NCBI GenBank assembly: GCA_041635475.1
Contig: JBFKVA010000002.1
Location: forward strand, 39,417 to 103,416
Source: GCA-020352575 sp041635475
GTDB taxonomy: Bacteria > Actinomycetota > Acidimicrobiia > Spongiisociales > JAENVV01
DNA length: 64,000 nucleotides
Reading direction: 5' to 3'
Numbering within the stretch: position 1 is the first letter of the stretch; the number at the start of each line of letters is the position of its first letter. Shown piece by piece: positions 8,275-16,355 of this stretch. Position numbers and translations under genes: made by a program. The notes beneath the pieces were generated by a model that saw only the letters and a program-made list of their open reading frames with translations, was not told the DNA's origin and did not search any database.

Positions 8275-8303
8275 GGGAGCCCCTGGTTGGATGCGAGGCT
8301 CCC
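8275..8303. terminator. Intergenic hairpin, possible terminator
   Basis: GGGAGCC at 8275-8281 pairs perfectly with GGCTCCC at 8297-8303 around a 15-base loop. It lies downstream of the membrane-protein gene at 8342-8704 and could end that transcript, but no T-run follows on the minus strand, so Rho-dependent ending or a role in the fabI promoter is equally possible. Confidence 0.35.
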
Positions 8304-8341
8304 CCGGGCGCCGCGCCGAGGGCCGGCCCCTACCGCCCGGC

Positions 8342-8704
8342 CTAGAACCACTCCCCGAAGCTGAGCCACCCCCGGATGCCGAGACCGGCCAGAAACAGCA
8401 GGAGGATGCCCCAACTGAGCTGGGGCCGCCGGGCGAACTGGGCGCGGTACACGTACGCGAACGACACCGCGAAGAGGATGACGATGCCGTAGAACATGTG
8501 GATCGAGCCGGGGTCCTGGCCGCGCGAGAACATGAGGAGACCAAGGGTCACCTGGGTGACGAGCGCCCCGATGCCGGTCATGGCGGACCAGAAGAACGGC
8601 GTGGGCAGCGGCCGCTTGGCGATGGCGAGGCCGATCGCCCACAGGCCGACGGCGGCGTTGAAGTAGATGGCGGCTTGCCCGAGGAACGAGTGGATCTCAC
8701 CCAT
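8342..8704 (-). CDS. Small four-helix integral membrane protein
   Basis: A 120-residue protein with four hydrophobic segments, around residues 10-27, 38-58, 65-85 and 95-112, and no domain I recognise. It starts MGEIHSFLGQAAIYFNA; histidines at positions 5 and near 69 face the membrane regions, which loosely recalls heme or quinone membrane proteins, but I assign no function. A TACGCT box lies nine bases before ATG 8704. Upstream of that box is a 60-bp tandem repeat with palindromes, so its expression may be under unusual control. Confidence 0.7.
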   Translation of the reverse strand: MGEIHSFLGQAAIYFNAAVGLWAIGLAIAKRPLPTPFFWSAMTGIGALVTQVTLGLLMFSRGQDPGSIHMFYGIVILFAVSFAYVYRAQFARRPQLSWGILLLFLAGLGIRGWLSFGEWF

Positions 8705-8713
8705 GGGGCCGAG

Positions 8714-8719
8714 AGCGTA
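8714..8719 (-). promoter_or_regulatory. Promoter -10 (TACGCT) of the membrane-protein gene
   Basis: TACGCT on the minus strand lies nine bases before ATG 8704. The place where a -35 box should be (about 8737-8742) is occupied by the GAACCCAGGGTTC palindrome and does not resemble TTGACA. Confidence 0.45.
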
Positions 8720-8721
8720 GT

Positions 8722-8844
8722 GGCGCGCGCTGGAACCCAGGGTTCAGGCGCGCGATATGCGCGCGATCTGGCCCACGGTTCGGCGCGCGCTGGAACCCAG
8801 GGTTCAGGCGCGCGATATGCGCGCGATCTGGCCCACGGTTCGGC
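8722..8844. repeat. Perfect 60-bp tandem direct repeat, two copies
   Basis: The sequence from 8722 to 8784 is repeated without a mismatch from 8782 to 8844, a period of exactly 60 bases. Each unit holds the 13-base palindrome GAACCCAGGGTTC (8733-8745 and 8793-8805) and a second inverted repeat GCGCGC-GATAT-GCGCGC (8748-8764 and 8808-8824). It fills the gap between the queuosine-salvage gene and the membrane-protein promoter. The absence of any difference between copies suggests recent duplication or active maintenance. Confidence 0.9.
8733..8745. promoter_or_regulatory. Palindrome GAACCCAGGGTTC at the -35 position
   Basis: A 13-base perfect inverted repeat with a one-base centre covers the -35 position of the promoter at 8719-8714; a second copy follows 60 bases away at 8793-8805. 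This is the arrangement expected of an operator, but no cognate regulator is identifiable in the window. Confidence 0.4.
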
Positions 8845-8849
8845 CGGTG

Positions 8850-9788
8850 TCAGTAGGCCATCGTGACCGTGCGGTGGTGCTCGCCCATTTGCTCGGCCTG
8901 CGGTCCGAGGACCGCGGCATGCCACAACCAGTAGTCCAGGGCCGGCATCGCCATGGGCTTGCCGGCAGCGGCGAGAGCGTCCAGCGTGACCTCGGCGGCG
9001 CGCATCGTCCCCCATCGGATCGCGAGTTCGGGATGCGACCCGGGCGCGATCTCGACCCGGGAATCGACGGCGATCGCCACCTCAGGGTCGTAGCGGAGAA
9101 CGCCGTGGTGGCGGAGCGTCCTCGGGACCATGTAGTCGGGGTAGACGGGGAACTGCTCGAGCCCGACGAATGCCGGGCCGTTCCCCGACATCATCGCCGT
9201 CGCCAGGTGCGCCAGCTTCCAGAATCGAAGCACGCCATGTTCGGTCACGGCCTCGTCCCGGTACCCCGGTACCGTCTCGACGAGGAGCCGGGCAACCGTT
9301 GGTCCGTCGAACACGGCTTCCTCCACGAGGTTGGCGAAGGTCCCGTCCCAACGGCTGATGGCCGCCCGGGCGACACCGGTGAGGCGGTCTCGGCGCTCGG
9401 GCAGGAGTTGGAGGACGCCGCGGCCCTCGAAGAGCCGTTCCACGTCGGCGAGCGACCACTCGGCCACGCGGTCGAATCCCAGGCCGCCACGCTCACGCTC
9501 CTTGGTGAAGGCCGCGAAGAACCCGGGGGCGTCATCGAGACGCTCACCCCGAAACTCGGTCGACCACTGGGTCTCGCCCGCCGGCGGCCACAGGCAGGCG
9601 ACGCAGGACACGGCCAGGACGACGAAGTCCCACCATTCCCGGCTCCCGAGGCCTTCGGGGAGCCCGGAGTAGTCGAAGGCAGCCCTCTCCAATGGGCGAA
9701 AGGCGTCGGCGAACCTCGCGATCGCGCCCTCGTCGATGGTCACCCCCCACTCGGTGGGCGGCGCCTTCGTCCGGACGGGATCCCTCAC
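8850..9788 (-). CDS. Queuosine salvage protein (DUF2419/QNG1-like)
   Basis: A 312-residue protein resembling the DUF2419 family, whose members release queuine base from queuosine nucleoside or nucleotide so it can be reused in tRNA. Recognisable pieces are EQFPVYPDYMVPRTLRHHG, IAPGSHPELAIRWGTMRAAE and MPALDYWLWH, the conserved C-terminal block. The family is widespread in eukaryotes and patchy in bacteria. GTG 9788 overlaps the stop of the acyl-CoA ligase as GTGA, so the two are translationally coupled. A 136-residue longer reading frame into the ligase is rejected. Confidence 0.8.
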   Translation of the reverse strand: MRDPVRTKAPPTEWGVTIDEGAIARFADAFRPLERAAFDYSGLPEGLGSREWWDFVVLAVSCVACLWPPAGETQWSTEFRGERLDDAPGFFAAFTKERERGGLGFDRVAEWSLADVERLFEGRGVLQLLPERRDRLTGVARAAISRWDGTFANLVEEAVFDGPTVARLLVETVPGYRDEAVTEHGVLRFWKLAHLATAMMSGNGPAFVGLEQFPVYPDYMVPRTLRHHGVLRYDPEVAIAVDSRVEIAPGSHPELAIRWGTMRAAEVTLDALAAAGKPMAMPALDYWLWHAAVLGPQAEQMGEHHRTVTMAY

Positions 9789-11392
9789 AAGAGGATGTTC
9801 TCGTGTTCGGCCCGCAGCACCTTCTTGTCGAACTTGCCGGTGCCCGTCTTGGGGATCGCGTCGATGAACACGACCCGATCGGGGAGCCACCAGCTCGCCA
9901 CATGCGGTTCGAGGAAGGCGACGAGCTCCTCCCCGCTGGCGTCGTGACCGGCGCGCAGGACGACGAAGGCCACGGGTCGCTCCTGCCATTTGGCGTGCTT
10001 GACCCCCACCACGGTGGCCTCGGCCACCGCCGGGTGGGCCATGAGGGTGTTCTCGAGGTCGAGGGAGGAGATCCACTCACCGCCCGATTTGATGACGTCC
10101 TTGGCCCGGTCCGTGATCTTGATGTAGCCGTCGGGGTCGATCGTGCACACGTCGCCCGTGGCCATCCATCCGTCCACGAACGAGTCCTGCCGCTCGTCGC
10201 GGTAGTACTCGGCGGCAATCCACGGCCCCTGGATGAACAGCTCGCCGAACGCCACGCCGTCGTGCGGGAGTTCGGTGCCCGCGTCATCCACGATCTTCAT
10301 GCGGAGACCCGGCATCGGGATCCCAACCGTCTCCATGACGTCGAGCTTGCGTTCGAGTTCCCAGTCCTGCATGTCGTCACGGATGAGCGCAACCGAGGCG
10401 ACGGGGTTGGTTTCGGTCATCCCCCACGCCTGGGCGATGTAGATGCCGGTGTTCTCCGCGTACCACTTCATGAGGCCACGGGGAACGGCCGATCCGCCAC
10501 ACACGAGCGTCTCGATGGTCTCGAGCCGCTCGTCGGGATGATCCATGAGGTACTGCTGTACGCCGAGGAACACCGTGGGCACACCGGCAGAGAACGTCAC
10601 CTTCTCGTCGTTGAAGATCCTGACGATGCCAGCCGGGCTCAGGTCGTGTCCGGGGTAGGTGATCTTGGCGCCGACCGTGACGGCGATGAACGGGAGGCCC
10701 CAGGCGGCGGCGTGGAACATCGGGACGATCGGGAGGAGGTTGTCGGATTGCGACATGCCGAGGGTGCCGGTGTTCGTGATCGTGTGCATGTACGTCGAAC
10801 GCTGGGTGTAGGCAACGCCCTTGGGGTGCCCTGTGGTGCCCGACGTGTAGCAGAACATCATCGGCGATCGCTCGTCGACCTCCGGCCAGCGCCCACTCAA
10901 CGGCTGGTCGGCAAGGAGGTCTTCGTAGTTGACGGCGTTGGGAAGCGTTGTCTCGACCCCCGTGCCGCCCATCACGATCCAGTGCTCGACGCCGGGGAGA
11001 AGCGGTGCCACCGGTTCGATGAGCGGGAGCAGGTCGACGTCCACGAAGATCGCCCGGTCCTGGGCGTGGTTCACGACGTACTCGAGCTGTTCAGGGAACA
11101 GCCGGATGTTGAGCGTGTGGCAGATCCGCCCGGTGTTGGCGGTCGCCCAGTAGAGCTCATGGTGACGGTGGGTGTTCCAACCGAACGTCCCGACCACCTC
11201 ACCCTGGGCGATGCCGAGGGACTCGAGGGCCGAGACGAGTCGTCGCACCCGGGTGTCCGTCTCGGCGAAGGTGGTCCGGTGGATCGTCTTGTCGGCCTCC
11301 AGCGACACGATCTCGCGGTGCCCGAACACGCCGACAGCGCGGTCGTAGAGCGTCGAGAGCAGCAACGGGTGGTCCATCATGTGTGGGGGCAC
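9785..11392 (-). CDS. Fatty-acid--CoA ligase (AMP-forming)
   Basis: A 535-residue member of the acyl-adenylate family that activates a carboxylic acid as acyl-AMP and then acyl-CoA. The phosphate loop is YTSGTTGHPKG, followed by QAWGMTETNP, the hinge region ITDRAKDVIKSGGEWISS and the catalytic lysine in IPKTGTGKFDKK. The overall pattern is that of medium/long-chain FadD-like enzymes. GTG 11392 has GAGAGG eight bases upstream. It lies between a PH/SHOCT protein (24-base gap) and the queuosine-salvage gene (4-base overlap). Confidence 0.88.
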   Translation of the reverse strand: MPPHMMDHPLLLSTLYDRAVGVFGHREIVSLEADKTIHRTTFAETDTRVRRLVSALESLGIAQGEVVGTFGWNTHRHHELYWATANTGRICHTLNIRLFPEQLEYVVNHAQDRAIFVDVDLLPLIEPVAPLLPGVEHWIVMGGTGVETTLPNAVNYEDLLADQPLSGRWPEVDERSPMMFCYTSGTTGHPKGVAYTQRSTYMHTITNTGTLGMSQSDNLLPIVPMFHAAAWGLPFIAVTVGAKITYPGHDLSPAGIVRIFNDEKVTFSAGVPTVFLGVQQYLMDHPDERLETIETLVCGGSAVPRGLMKWYAENTGIYIAQAWGMTETNPVASVALIRDDMQDWELERKLDVMETVGIPMPGLRMKIVDDAGTELPHDGVAFGELFIQGPWIAAEYYRDERQDSFVDGWMATGDVCTIDPDGYIKITDRAKDVIKSGGEWISSLDLENTLMAHPAVAEATVVGVKHAKWQERPVAFVVLRAGHDASGEELVAFLEPHVASWWLPDRVVFIDAIPKTGTGKFDKKVLRAEHENILL

Positions 11393-11416
11393 GGCTTGAT
11401 CCTCTCTCCGGCCGGG

Positions 11417-12010
11417 TCACCGACCTAGCAGTCGGGCCTTTTGTTGGGTGAACTCCTCATCGGTGAGCACGCCTTCGGCCCGCAGCCGGGACAGGGTCTC
11501 CAGCTCTGCGCCGATGCTGCCGCCCCCTCGCAGGAGCAGGGTTCGCTCCTCTCGCACGCGGTACACGAGCGATTGGACGCCTTCGGGATCGGGGATGTCG
11601 GTGAACCGACTCTGGCCGTGCTCCCCGGCCGACTCGATGAGCAGGTCACCCGACCCGAAGATGCGTTCCCCGAACGTCTGGCTGAAGGCGACATCGTTGA
11701 TGACCTCGAGGGGGATTTCCTTTCCCGTCCGGGTGAACAGGCCGGTGCGGGTGATGAGCCGCTCCGTTGTGACAACGAACCACGTCGTCTTCCATTTCAC
11801 CCACCGCGGCGCGGTGAGGGCGAACCCGAGGACGAATCCCCCGACGACGCCGGCCCACGTCGCGACACCGTCCACGAACGCGCTGAGCAGGACACCGCCG
11901 ACGATGACGGCCAGCACCACGAGCGTCGGTCGGATGAGGCTTGCCCAGTGGGGATGAAACTCACTCACGACGTCCTCGCCGGGGCTCAGGAAGCGACGCG
12001 GGTAGGGCAT
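11417..12010 (-). CDS. PH-domain membrane protein with SHOCT tail
   Basis: A 197-residue protein: a short cytoplasmic start, two hydrophobic segments at about residues 25-70, a bacterial PH (DUF304-like) domain with TTWFVVTTERLITRTGLF and EIPLEVINDVAFSQT, and a C-terminal SHOCT helix pair, LSRLRAEGVLTDEEFTQQKA. The family is common in actinobacterial membranes and has no established reaction. ATG 12010 has a TAGGAT box six bases upstream, indicating a leaderless message. It heads a probable three-gene unit with the ligase and queuosine-salvage genes. Confidence 0.8.
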   Translation of the reverse strand: MPYPRRFLSPGEDVVSEFHPHWASLIRPTLVVLAVIVGGVLLSAFVDGVATWAGVVGGFVLGFALTAPRWVKWKTTWFVVTTERLITRTGLFTRTGKEIPLEVINDVAFSQTFGERIFGSGDLLIESAGEHGQSRFTDIPDPEGVQSLVYRVREERTLLLRGGGSIGAELETLSRLRAEGVLTDEEFTQQKARLLGR

Positions 12011-12016
12011 TCCCGC

Positions 12017-12082
12017 ATCCTATCCGCCGGCACCCCGGCCGCGTCGCCGACGGCCGGAGTACGTCGTCCGACCCGATAGCCT
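12017..12082. promoter_or_regulatory. Divergent leaderless promoters (TAGGAT / TAGCCT)
   Basis: TAGGAT on the minus strand (12022-12017) is six bases before ATG 12010; TAGCCT on the plus strand (12077-12082) is seven bases before GTG 12090. The 79-base gap between the two genes thus holds two face-away promoters. Confidence 0.5.
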
Positions 12083-12089
12083 TTGTCCT

Positions 12090-12665
12090 GTGCGCTCCGT
12101 TCTCGCCCTCGCGGTCGGCCTCTCACTCGTGCTCGTCGCATGCGGGCCATCCCAGCCAACGGGGATCATCCGAACCCCCGCACCGGACGTGGGTCATCTC
12201 GGCCTCCCGGATGTCGACGGATCGACAACCCGATTCGTGGCACCCGACGGCAGCTACCTCCTCGTCTACTTCGGGTACACGAGCTGCCCGGATGTGTGCC
12301 CGACCACGATGGCCGACGTTCGTTCGGCCCTGTCCCAGGTCGACGACGCCGCCGACCGATTCACGGTGGCGATGATCACGATCGACCCCGACCGCGACAC
12401 CGTTGAGGAGGTCGATCGATACGTCAAGGTCTTCTTCCCGACGGGCATCGCTCTGCGCACCGGCGACGCCGAGGTGCTGCGGGAGGTGGCCGATGGGTTC
12501 GGGGCGGACTACGACGTGGAAACCACGGAAACCGGGGAGATCCTGGTCAGCCACACCGCGTTTCTCTACGCCGTCGACACCGAAGGCCGGATCCGTCTCC
12601 AATGGCCGTTCGGTGCGACGCCCGACGACATGGCCCACGACTTCCAGATCCTGATCGAATCATGA
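12090..12665 (+). CDS. SCO1/SenC-family copper lipoprotein
   Basis: A 191-residue exported protein. The signal peptide ends in a lipobox LVACG. The thioredoxin-like domain has the copper-binding pair in YTSCPDVCPTTM and the distal histidine in VSHTAFLYAV, as in SCO1 proteins that deliver copper to the CuA site of cytochrome c oxidase. It is expected on the outer face of the membrane. GTG 12090 follows a TAGCCT box by seven bases. Its stop overlaps the ATG of a cupredoxin-like gene (ATGA), so both form a copper operon. Confidence 0.9.
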   Translation: MRSVLALAVGLSLVLVACGPSQPTGIIRTPAPDVGHLGLPDVDGSTTRFVAPDGSYLLVYFGYTSCPDVCPTTMADVRSALSQVDDAADRFTVAMITIDPDRDTVEEVDRYVKVFFPTGIALRTGDAEVLREVADGFGADYDVETTETGEILVSHTAFLYAVDTEGRIRLQWPFGATPDDMAHDFQILIES

Positions 12666-13027
12666 CCCACAGCGTCACTGCCGCCCTTGCCGTCGTCGTC
12701 CTCGCCCTTGCCGCGTGCGGAGGGGACGACCTCTCCCTCATCGACGACCCCGGCGCCCTCGAGGCGACGTACGAGTACACCGTGCCGGCCGGGACCGGCG
12801 AGAGGTTCGACCGCGGCGAACCGATCGAGATCCTTCCCCAGACGCTGGAGGCCAAGGTCGGCGAGGTCATTCGCATCGTCAACGAAGACGACCGCGGACA
12901 CGTCGTCGGGCCCTTCTACGTCGGGGCCGGGGAGACCCTGGTGCAGCGGTTCGCCTCACCTGGTGTCTTCCAGGGTGCATGCACGGTCCACCCGTCGGGC
13001 CAGTTCGAGCTCAGGGTCTCGCGATGA
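12662..13027 (+). CDS. Cupredoxin-like lipoprotein
   Basis: A 121-residue exported protein with lipobox ALAACGG. The mature part has DDRGHVVGPFYVGAG and GVFQGACTVHPSGQF, placing a His, a Cys and a second His where type-1 copper ligands occur; no axial Met is obvious. This fits a small copper-binding or electron-transfer protein attached to the outer membrane face. ATG 12662 overlaps the SCO1 stop (ATGA) and its stop overlaps the next ATG in the same way. A 20-residue longer N terminus inside the SCO1 gene is rejected. Confidence 0.75.
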   Translation: MTHSVTAALAVVVLALAACGGDDLSLIDDPGALEATYEYTVPAGTGERFDRGEPIEILPQTLEAKVGEVIRIVNEDDRGHVVGPFYVGAGETLVQRFASPGVFQGACTVHPSGQFELRVSR

Positions 13028-14025
13028 CGCCCTCGTCGTCGACGAACCGTCGTCGGCGCCGAGGCACCTCGACAGCTCTCCTCGCCCTCCTGCTGAGCGG
13101 CACCGCCCTCCCGGCCGCGGCCGATCCCGCCGGACCGACCGACTACCGCAACGAGGTGATCGGTCTCGACCCGGCCACCGACGGAGCGGAGTTCTCGATC
13201 GTCGGCGGAGATGCGTTCCTGCGGGTGGAAGTGGAGGCCGGGACGGAGCTGGTCGTCATCGGGTACTTCGGTGAGCCGTACCTCAGGATCCTGGCCAACG
13301 GCACCGTCGAGGAGAACCAGATCTCGCCCTCCGTCCCCCTCAACACCGACCGGTACGCCGACGACGTCGAGATCGACCGTGACCAGGCACAGCTCCCACC
13401 CCATTGGCAGGTCATAGGCAACGGTGGGGCCTGGGCGTGGCACGATCACCGCGTCCACTGGATGTCACGCACGCCGCCGCCCGGACGGTCCCCCGGCGAC
13501 GTGATCTATGGGGAGGTCTCGATCCCGGTCGTCATCGACGACGTCGAGACCCGGGTGAGCCTCTCCCTCACCTGGGTGGAACGGCCGGCGCCCGTGTGGC
13601 CCATCGTGGGGGCCCTCGTGGGTGCGCTCCTCGTCGGGTGGCGCCGTCGCCGGCACCTCCCCGCCCTCGGGCTCATCGCCGCCGCTGCCCTCGTGGTGGG
13701 GGTCCGGCAGTATGCCTGGCTGCCACCCGAGACCGACCCGAGCGTCCTCCAGTGGGCCGTTCCCGTCGCTGCCCTCGCCTTCGTGGGAGCCGGGCTTCTC
13801 CGCCCCCGGGTGGCGGCGGTGGCCGGCGCAGTCGCCGCGGCCGAGATCGCCGGGTGGGGCCTGTGGCGCCGGGAGAGCATGTGGAAGGCGATCCTGCCCA
13901 CCAGCGCACCCTACGCCCTCGATCGGGCGGTGACCGCGGCCTGCCTGGTCGGCGGCCTCACGAGCCTCGTCCTCCTCTTCATCGTTCGTATCCGCACCAG
14001 CCCGGCCATCGAGAGGACCACCTGA
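13024..14025 (+). CDS. Copper-operon membrane protein with a WHDHRVHWM motif
   Basis: A 333-residue protein with an arginine-rich N terminus (NRRRRRG), a signal peptide ending near PAAADP, an extracytoplasmic domain of about 170 residues and four or five C-terminal membrane segments. The outer domain carries AWHDHRVHWMSRTPPP, a cluster of three histidines and a methionine that could bind copper. I do not recognise a named function. It is the third gene of the SCO1 - cupredoxin operon (ATGA overlap), so a part in copper delivery to a membrane oxidase is a reasonable inference. The domain and motif reminded me of actinobacterial proteins found beside copper genes. Confidence 0.7.
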   Translation: MTPSSSTNRRRRRGTSTALLALLLSGTALPAAADPAGPTDYRNEVIGLDPATDGAEFSIVGGDAFLRVEVEAGTELVVIGYFGEPYLRILANGTVEENQISPSVPLNTDRYADDVEIDRDQAQLPPHWQVIGNGGAWAWHDHRVHWMSRTPPPGRSPGDVIYGEVSIPVVIDDVETRVSLSLTWVERPAPVWPIVGALVGALLVGWRRRRHLPALGLIAAAALVVGVRQYAWLPPETDPSVLQWAVPVAALAFVGAGLLRPRVAAVAGAVAAAEIAGWGLWRRESMWKAILPTSAPYALDRAVTAACLVGGLTSLVLLFIVRIRTSPAIERTT

Positions 14026-14044
14026 CCTCGTCGAAAGGAACACC

Positions 14045-15322
14045 ATGTCCCACAGCCTCACGAACGCACCCGAGTGGGCCTCACCGATGCTCGAGGAGGC
14101 CGTCGCCCAATTCCAGGCCGTGGCCGACCTGATGGACCTCGACGACAACCTCCGGGAACGGCTCATCCACCCCCAGCGCTCCATGGTGGTGAGCTTTCCG
14201 TTCCGCCGGGACGACTATGACGACGTGGACACCGTGTACGGCTACCGGGTCCAGCACACGAGCACGATGGGGCCCACCAAGGGAGGCATCCGCTACGCCC
14301 CCGACGTCAACCTGGGTGAGGTCGCTGCCCTCGCCATGCTCATGACCTGGAAGTGCGCAATCATGGGTCTTCCCTTCGGGGGAGCCAAGGGAGGCGTCCG
14401 GATCGACCCCTCCGTGCTCACCCGCAAGGAGAAGCAACGGGTCACCCGCCGCTACACGTCCGAGATCATCGACTTCATCGGGCCCCAGCGCGACATCCCC
14501 GCCCCCGACATGGGCACCGACAGCCAGACCATGGCCTGGATCATGGACACCTACTCCCAGCAGAAAGGGTACGCCGTCCCGGCGATCGTCACGGGCAAGC
14601 CCCCGGAACTCGGCGGATCGGTGGCGCGCAAGGAAGCAACCGGTCGCGGGGTCATCAGCATCCTGCCGGCGGCCGCCAACCATGTCGGGCTCAAGGTCTC
14701 GGGCCTCAGGGTGGTTGTCCACGGCTTCGGCAACGTCGGCCGGTATGCGGCGCTCGCCGCCTCCGAACTCGGGTGCCGGGTGATTGCCGTGTCCGGGACG
14801 GCCGGTGGGGTCCATGACCCGGCGGGACTCGATGTCGGCACGCTCATCCGCTGGGCGGAGGCCCACGGCAACCTCGTCGGCTACGACGGCGCCGAGTGGA
14901 TCACCAACGAGGAAGTCCTCGCCCTCGACTGCGACGTCCTCATCCCGGCCGCGGTACAGGGGGTCATCACCGCCGACAACGCCGCGGAGATCAAGGCACG
15001 CCTCATCCTCGAAGGCGCCAACGGCCCCACGTCGGCCGCCGCCGATGCCGTCCTCACCGACCGTGGCGTCACGGTCGTACCCGACATCCTCGCCAACGCG
15101 GGTGGGGTGACGGTGTCGTACTTCGAGTGGGTCCAGGACATCCAGAACTACTTCTGGAGTGAGAACGAGATCGTTGCCCGACTCCGCGAACTCATGGCCA
15201 AGGCGTTCGACGAGGTCCTGTCGATCTCCGTGCGCGAAGGCGTCGACCTGCGCACGGCGGCGCTCATCAAGGGTGTGCGGCGGGTAGCGGCCGCCAAGAA
15301 GGTCCGGGGGATCTTCCCGTAG
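14045..15322 (+). CDS. gdhA: Glutamate dehydrogenase (Glu/Leu/Phe/Val family)
   Basis: A 425-residue hexameric-type dehydrogenase that interconverts glutamate and 2-oxoglutarate plus ammonia. The substrate region has MGPTKGGIRYAPDV and the active-site lysine block LPFGGAKGGVRIDP; APDMGTDSQTMAW and the nucleotide fold GFGNVGRYAALAA follow. The C terminus IKGVRRVAAAKKVRG is typical. Cofactor preference cannot be judged reliably. GAAAGGA precedes ATG 14045 by seven bases, and it begins only 19 bases after the copper operon, so read-through is possible. Confidence 0.92.
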   Translation: MSHSLTNAPEWASPMLEEAVAQFQAVADLMDLDDNLRERLIHPQRSMVVSFPFRRDDYDDVDTVYGYRVQHTSTMGPTKGGIRYAPDVNLGEVAALAMLMTWKCAIMGLPFGGAKGGVRIDPSVLTRKEKQRVTRRYTSEIIDFIGPQRDIPAPDMGTDSQTMAWIMDTYSQQKGYAVPAIVTGKPPELGGSVARKEATGRGVISILPAAANHVGLKVSGLRVVVHGFGNVGRYAALAASELGCRVIAVSGTAGGVHDPAGLDVGTLIRWAEAHGNLVGYDGAEWITNEEVLALDCDVLIPAAVQGVITADNAAEIKARLILEGANGPTSAAADAVLTDRGVTVVPDILANAGGVTVSYFEWVQDIQNYFWSENEIVARLRELMAKAFDEVLSISVREGVDLRTAALIKGVRRVAAAKKVRGIFP

Positions 15323-15332
15323 CGGACCCCGA

Positions 15333-16136
15333 TCAGGACCCGTCGGTGGTCGCCACGTCGGCGAAGGCCGGGCAGATCTCCTGGAACGAGCACCAATCGC
15401 ACAGCTTCGAGGGGCTCGGCGGGAAGTTGTCCGCCTCGATGGCGGTCTCGATCCGCTGCCACAGGTTGGCCATCTTCTGCTCGGTGGCGTCGAGGGCATC
15501 GTCGGTGATGGCCAGCCGGTAGAGCGTGGGGCCGTTGAGGTAGAGCAGCCGGACCTCCACTGGGGTGCGGCCGGTTCTCTTGCGGATGAGCGCGGCGTAG
15601 ATCTTGAGACCGAAGAAGGCCGTACCGGCGTAGCGCTCCGGGGGGGCCTTGCCCGTCTTGTAGTCGACGATGATGAGGTCCCCGTCCGGGGTTTCGTCGA
15701 GCCGATCGAGGATCCCCCGAATCGTCACCCCGTCGGTGATCTCCTCGAGCATGTCCAGTTCCCGTTCGACGGGTGCGATGAGTGCCGGGTCCTCGACCGT
15801 GAAGTAGTTGCGGAGGAGCTCCATGCTCGCCAAGCCCCAGGCCCGCTCCTCTTCGACCGACTCGAAGAGGCCGAGGTACTCCTCCTCGCTTCGCATCTCG
15901 GTCCAGGCGGCGCGGAAGAGGTCGTAGAGCCGCTCGGCGTTGCGCTCCTCGGGGTCGAGGTCGAAGAGGTGCTCAAGGGCGGTGTGGGCTGCGGTGCCCC
16001 TGGCCTGGTGGACGGTCGTCGGCTCCGGGAGTCGGAGAATCGTCTTGTACTCGAAGAGCTTCGGGCACTGGATGAAGTCGCTGGCGCGCGATGGTGAGAG
16101 CCGTTCGAGGACGTACCGTTGGGCGGTGTCGTTCAT
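15333..16136 (-). CDS. RecB-family PD-(D/E)XK nuclease with Fe-S staple
   Basis: A 267-residue single-domain nuclease. LSPSRASDFIQCPKLFEYK supplies the first cysteine, GTAAHTALEHL the conserved His, RGILDRLDETPDGDLIIVD with DYKTGK the metal-binding core, and LCDWCSFQEIC the last three cysteines, together the 4Fe-4S staple of AddB/AdnB-type nucleases. It has no helicase part and may act with a partner. ATG 16136 is supported by a TAACGT box seven bases upstream; the 295-residue N-terminal extension of the frame lies in non-coding DNA and is rejected. It is convergent with gdhA. Confidence 0.88.
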   Translation of the reverse strand: MNDTAQRYVLERLSPSRASDFIQCPKLFEYKTILRLPEPTTVHQARGTAAHTALEHLFDLDPEERNAERLYDLFRAAWTEMRSEEEYLGLFESVEEERAWGLASMELLRNYFTVEDPALIAPVERELDMLEEITDGVTIRGILDRLDETPDGDLIIVDYKTGKAPPERYAGTAFFGLKIYAALIRKRTGRTPVEVRLLYLNGPTLYRLAITDDALDATEQKMANLWQRIETAIEADNFPPSPSKLCDWCSFQEICPAFADVATTDGS

Positions 16137-16143
16137 GTCGGTG

Positions 16144-16149
16144 ACGTTA
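16144..16149 (-). promoter_or_regulatory. Leaderless promoter -10 (TAACGT) of the nuclease gene
   Basis: TAACGT on the minus strand, seven bases before ATG 16136, fixes the start of the nuclease and the left limit of the 16.1-17.0 kb non-coding region. Confidence 0.5.
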
Positions 16150-16287
16150 CCGCCGGGGTACGACGGAAACCGTCTTCTGTCGAACCCGGGGCCCCCACGG
16201 CGGTGGGCATGGGCCGTCCCGACGCCGAGCGCGAGCAACACCATCGACGGTCCGGTTTGCGCCCGCCCCCACCGGCGACGGTCGACT

Positions 16288-16317
16288 CGCGAAAACTGCG
16301 CACGGAACGCGAAAACT
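16288..16317. repeat. Direct repeat CGCGAAAACT, 20 bases apart
   Basis: CGCGAAAACT occurs at 16288-16297 and again at 16308-16317, start-to-start 20 bases, close to two helical turns. It lies about 40-70 bases upstream of the TATGGT box of the candidate RNA, where a regulator would act. Confidence 0.55.
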
Positions 16318-16355
16318 CTTGGGCCTTTCCCGACCACAGTGGGGGATTCGTCGCG

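Noticed and set aside
8722..8844. CRISPR array
   Set aside because: Only two adjacent 60-base copies with no spacers and no cas genes nearby.
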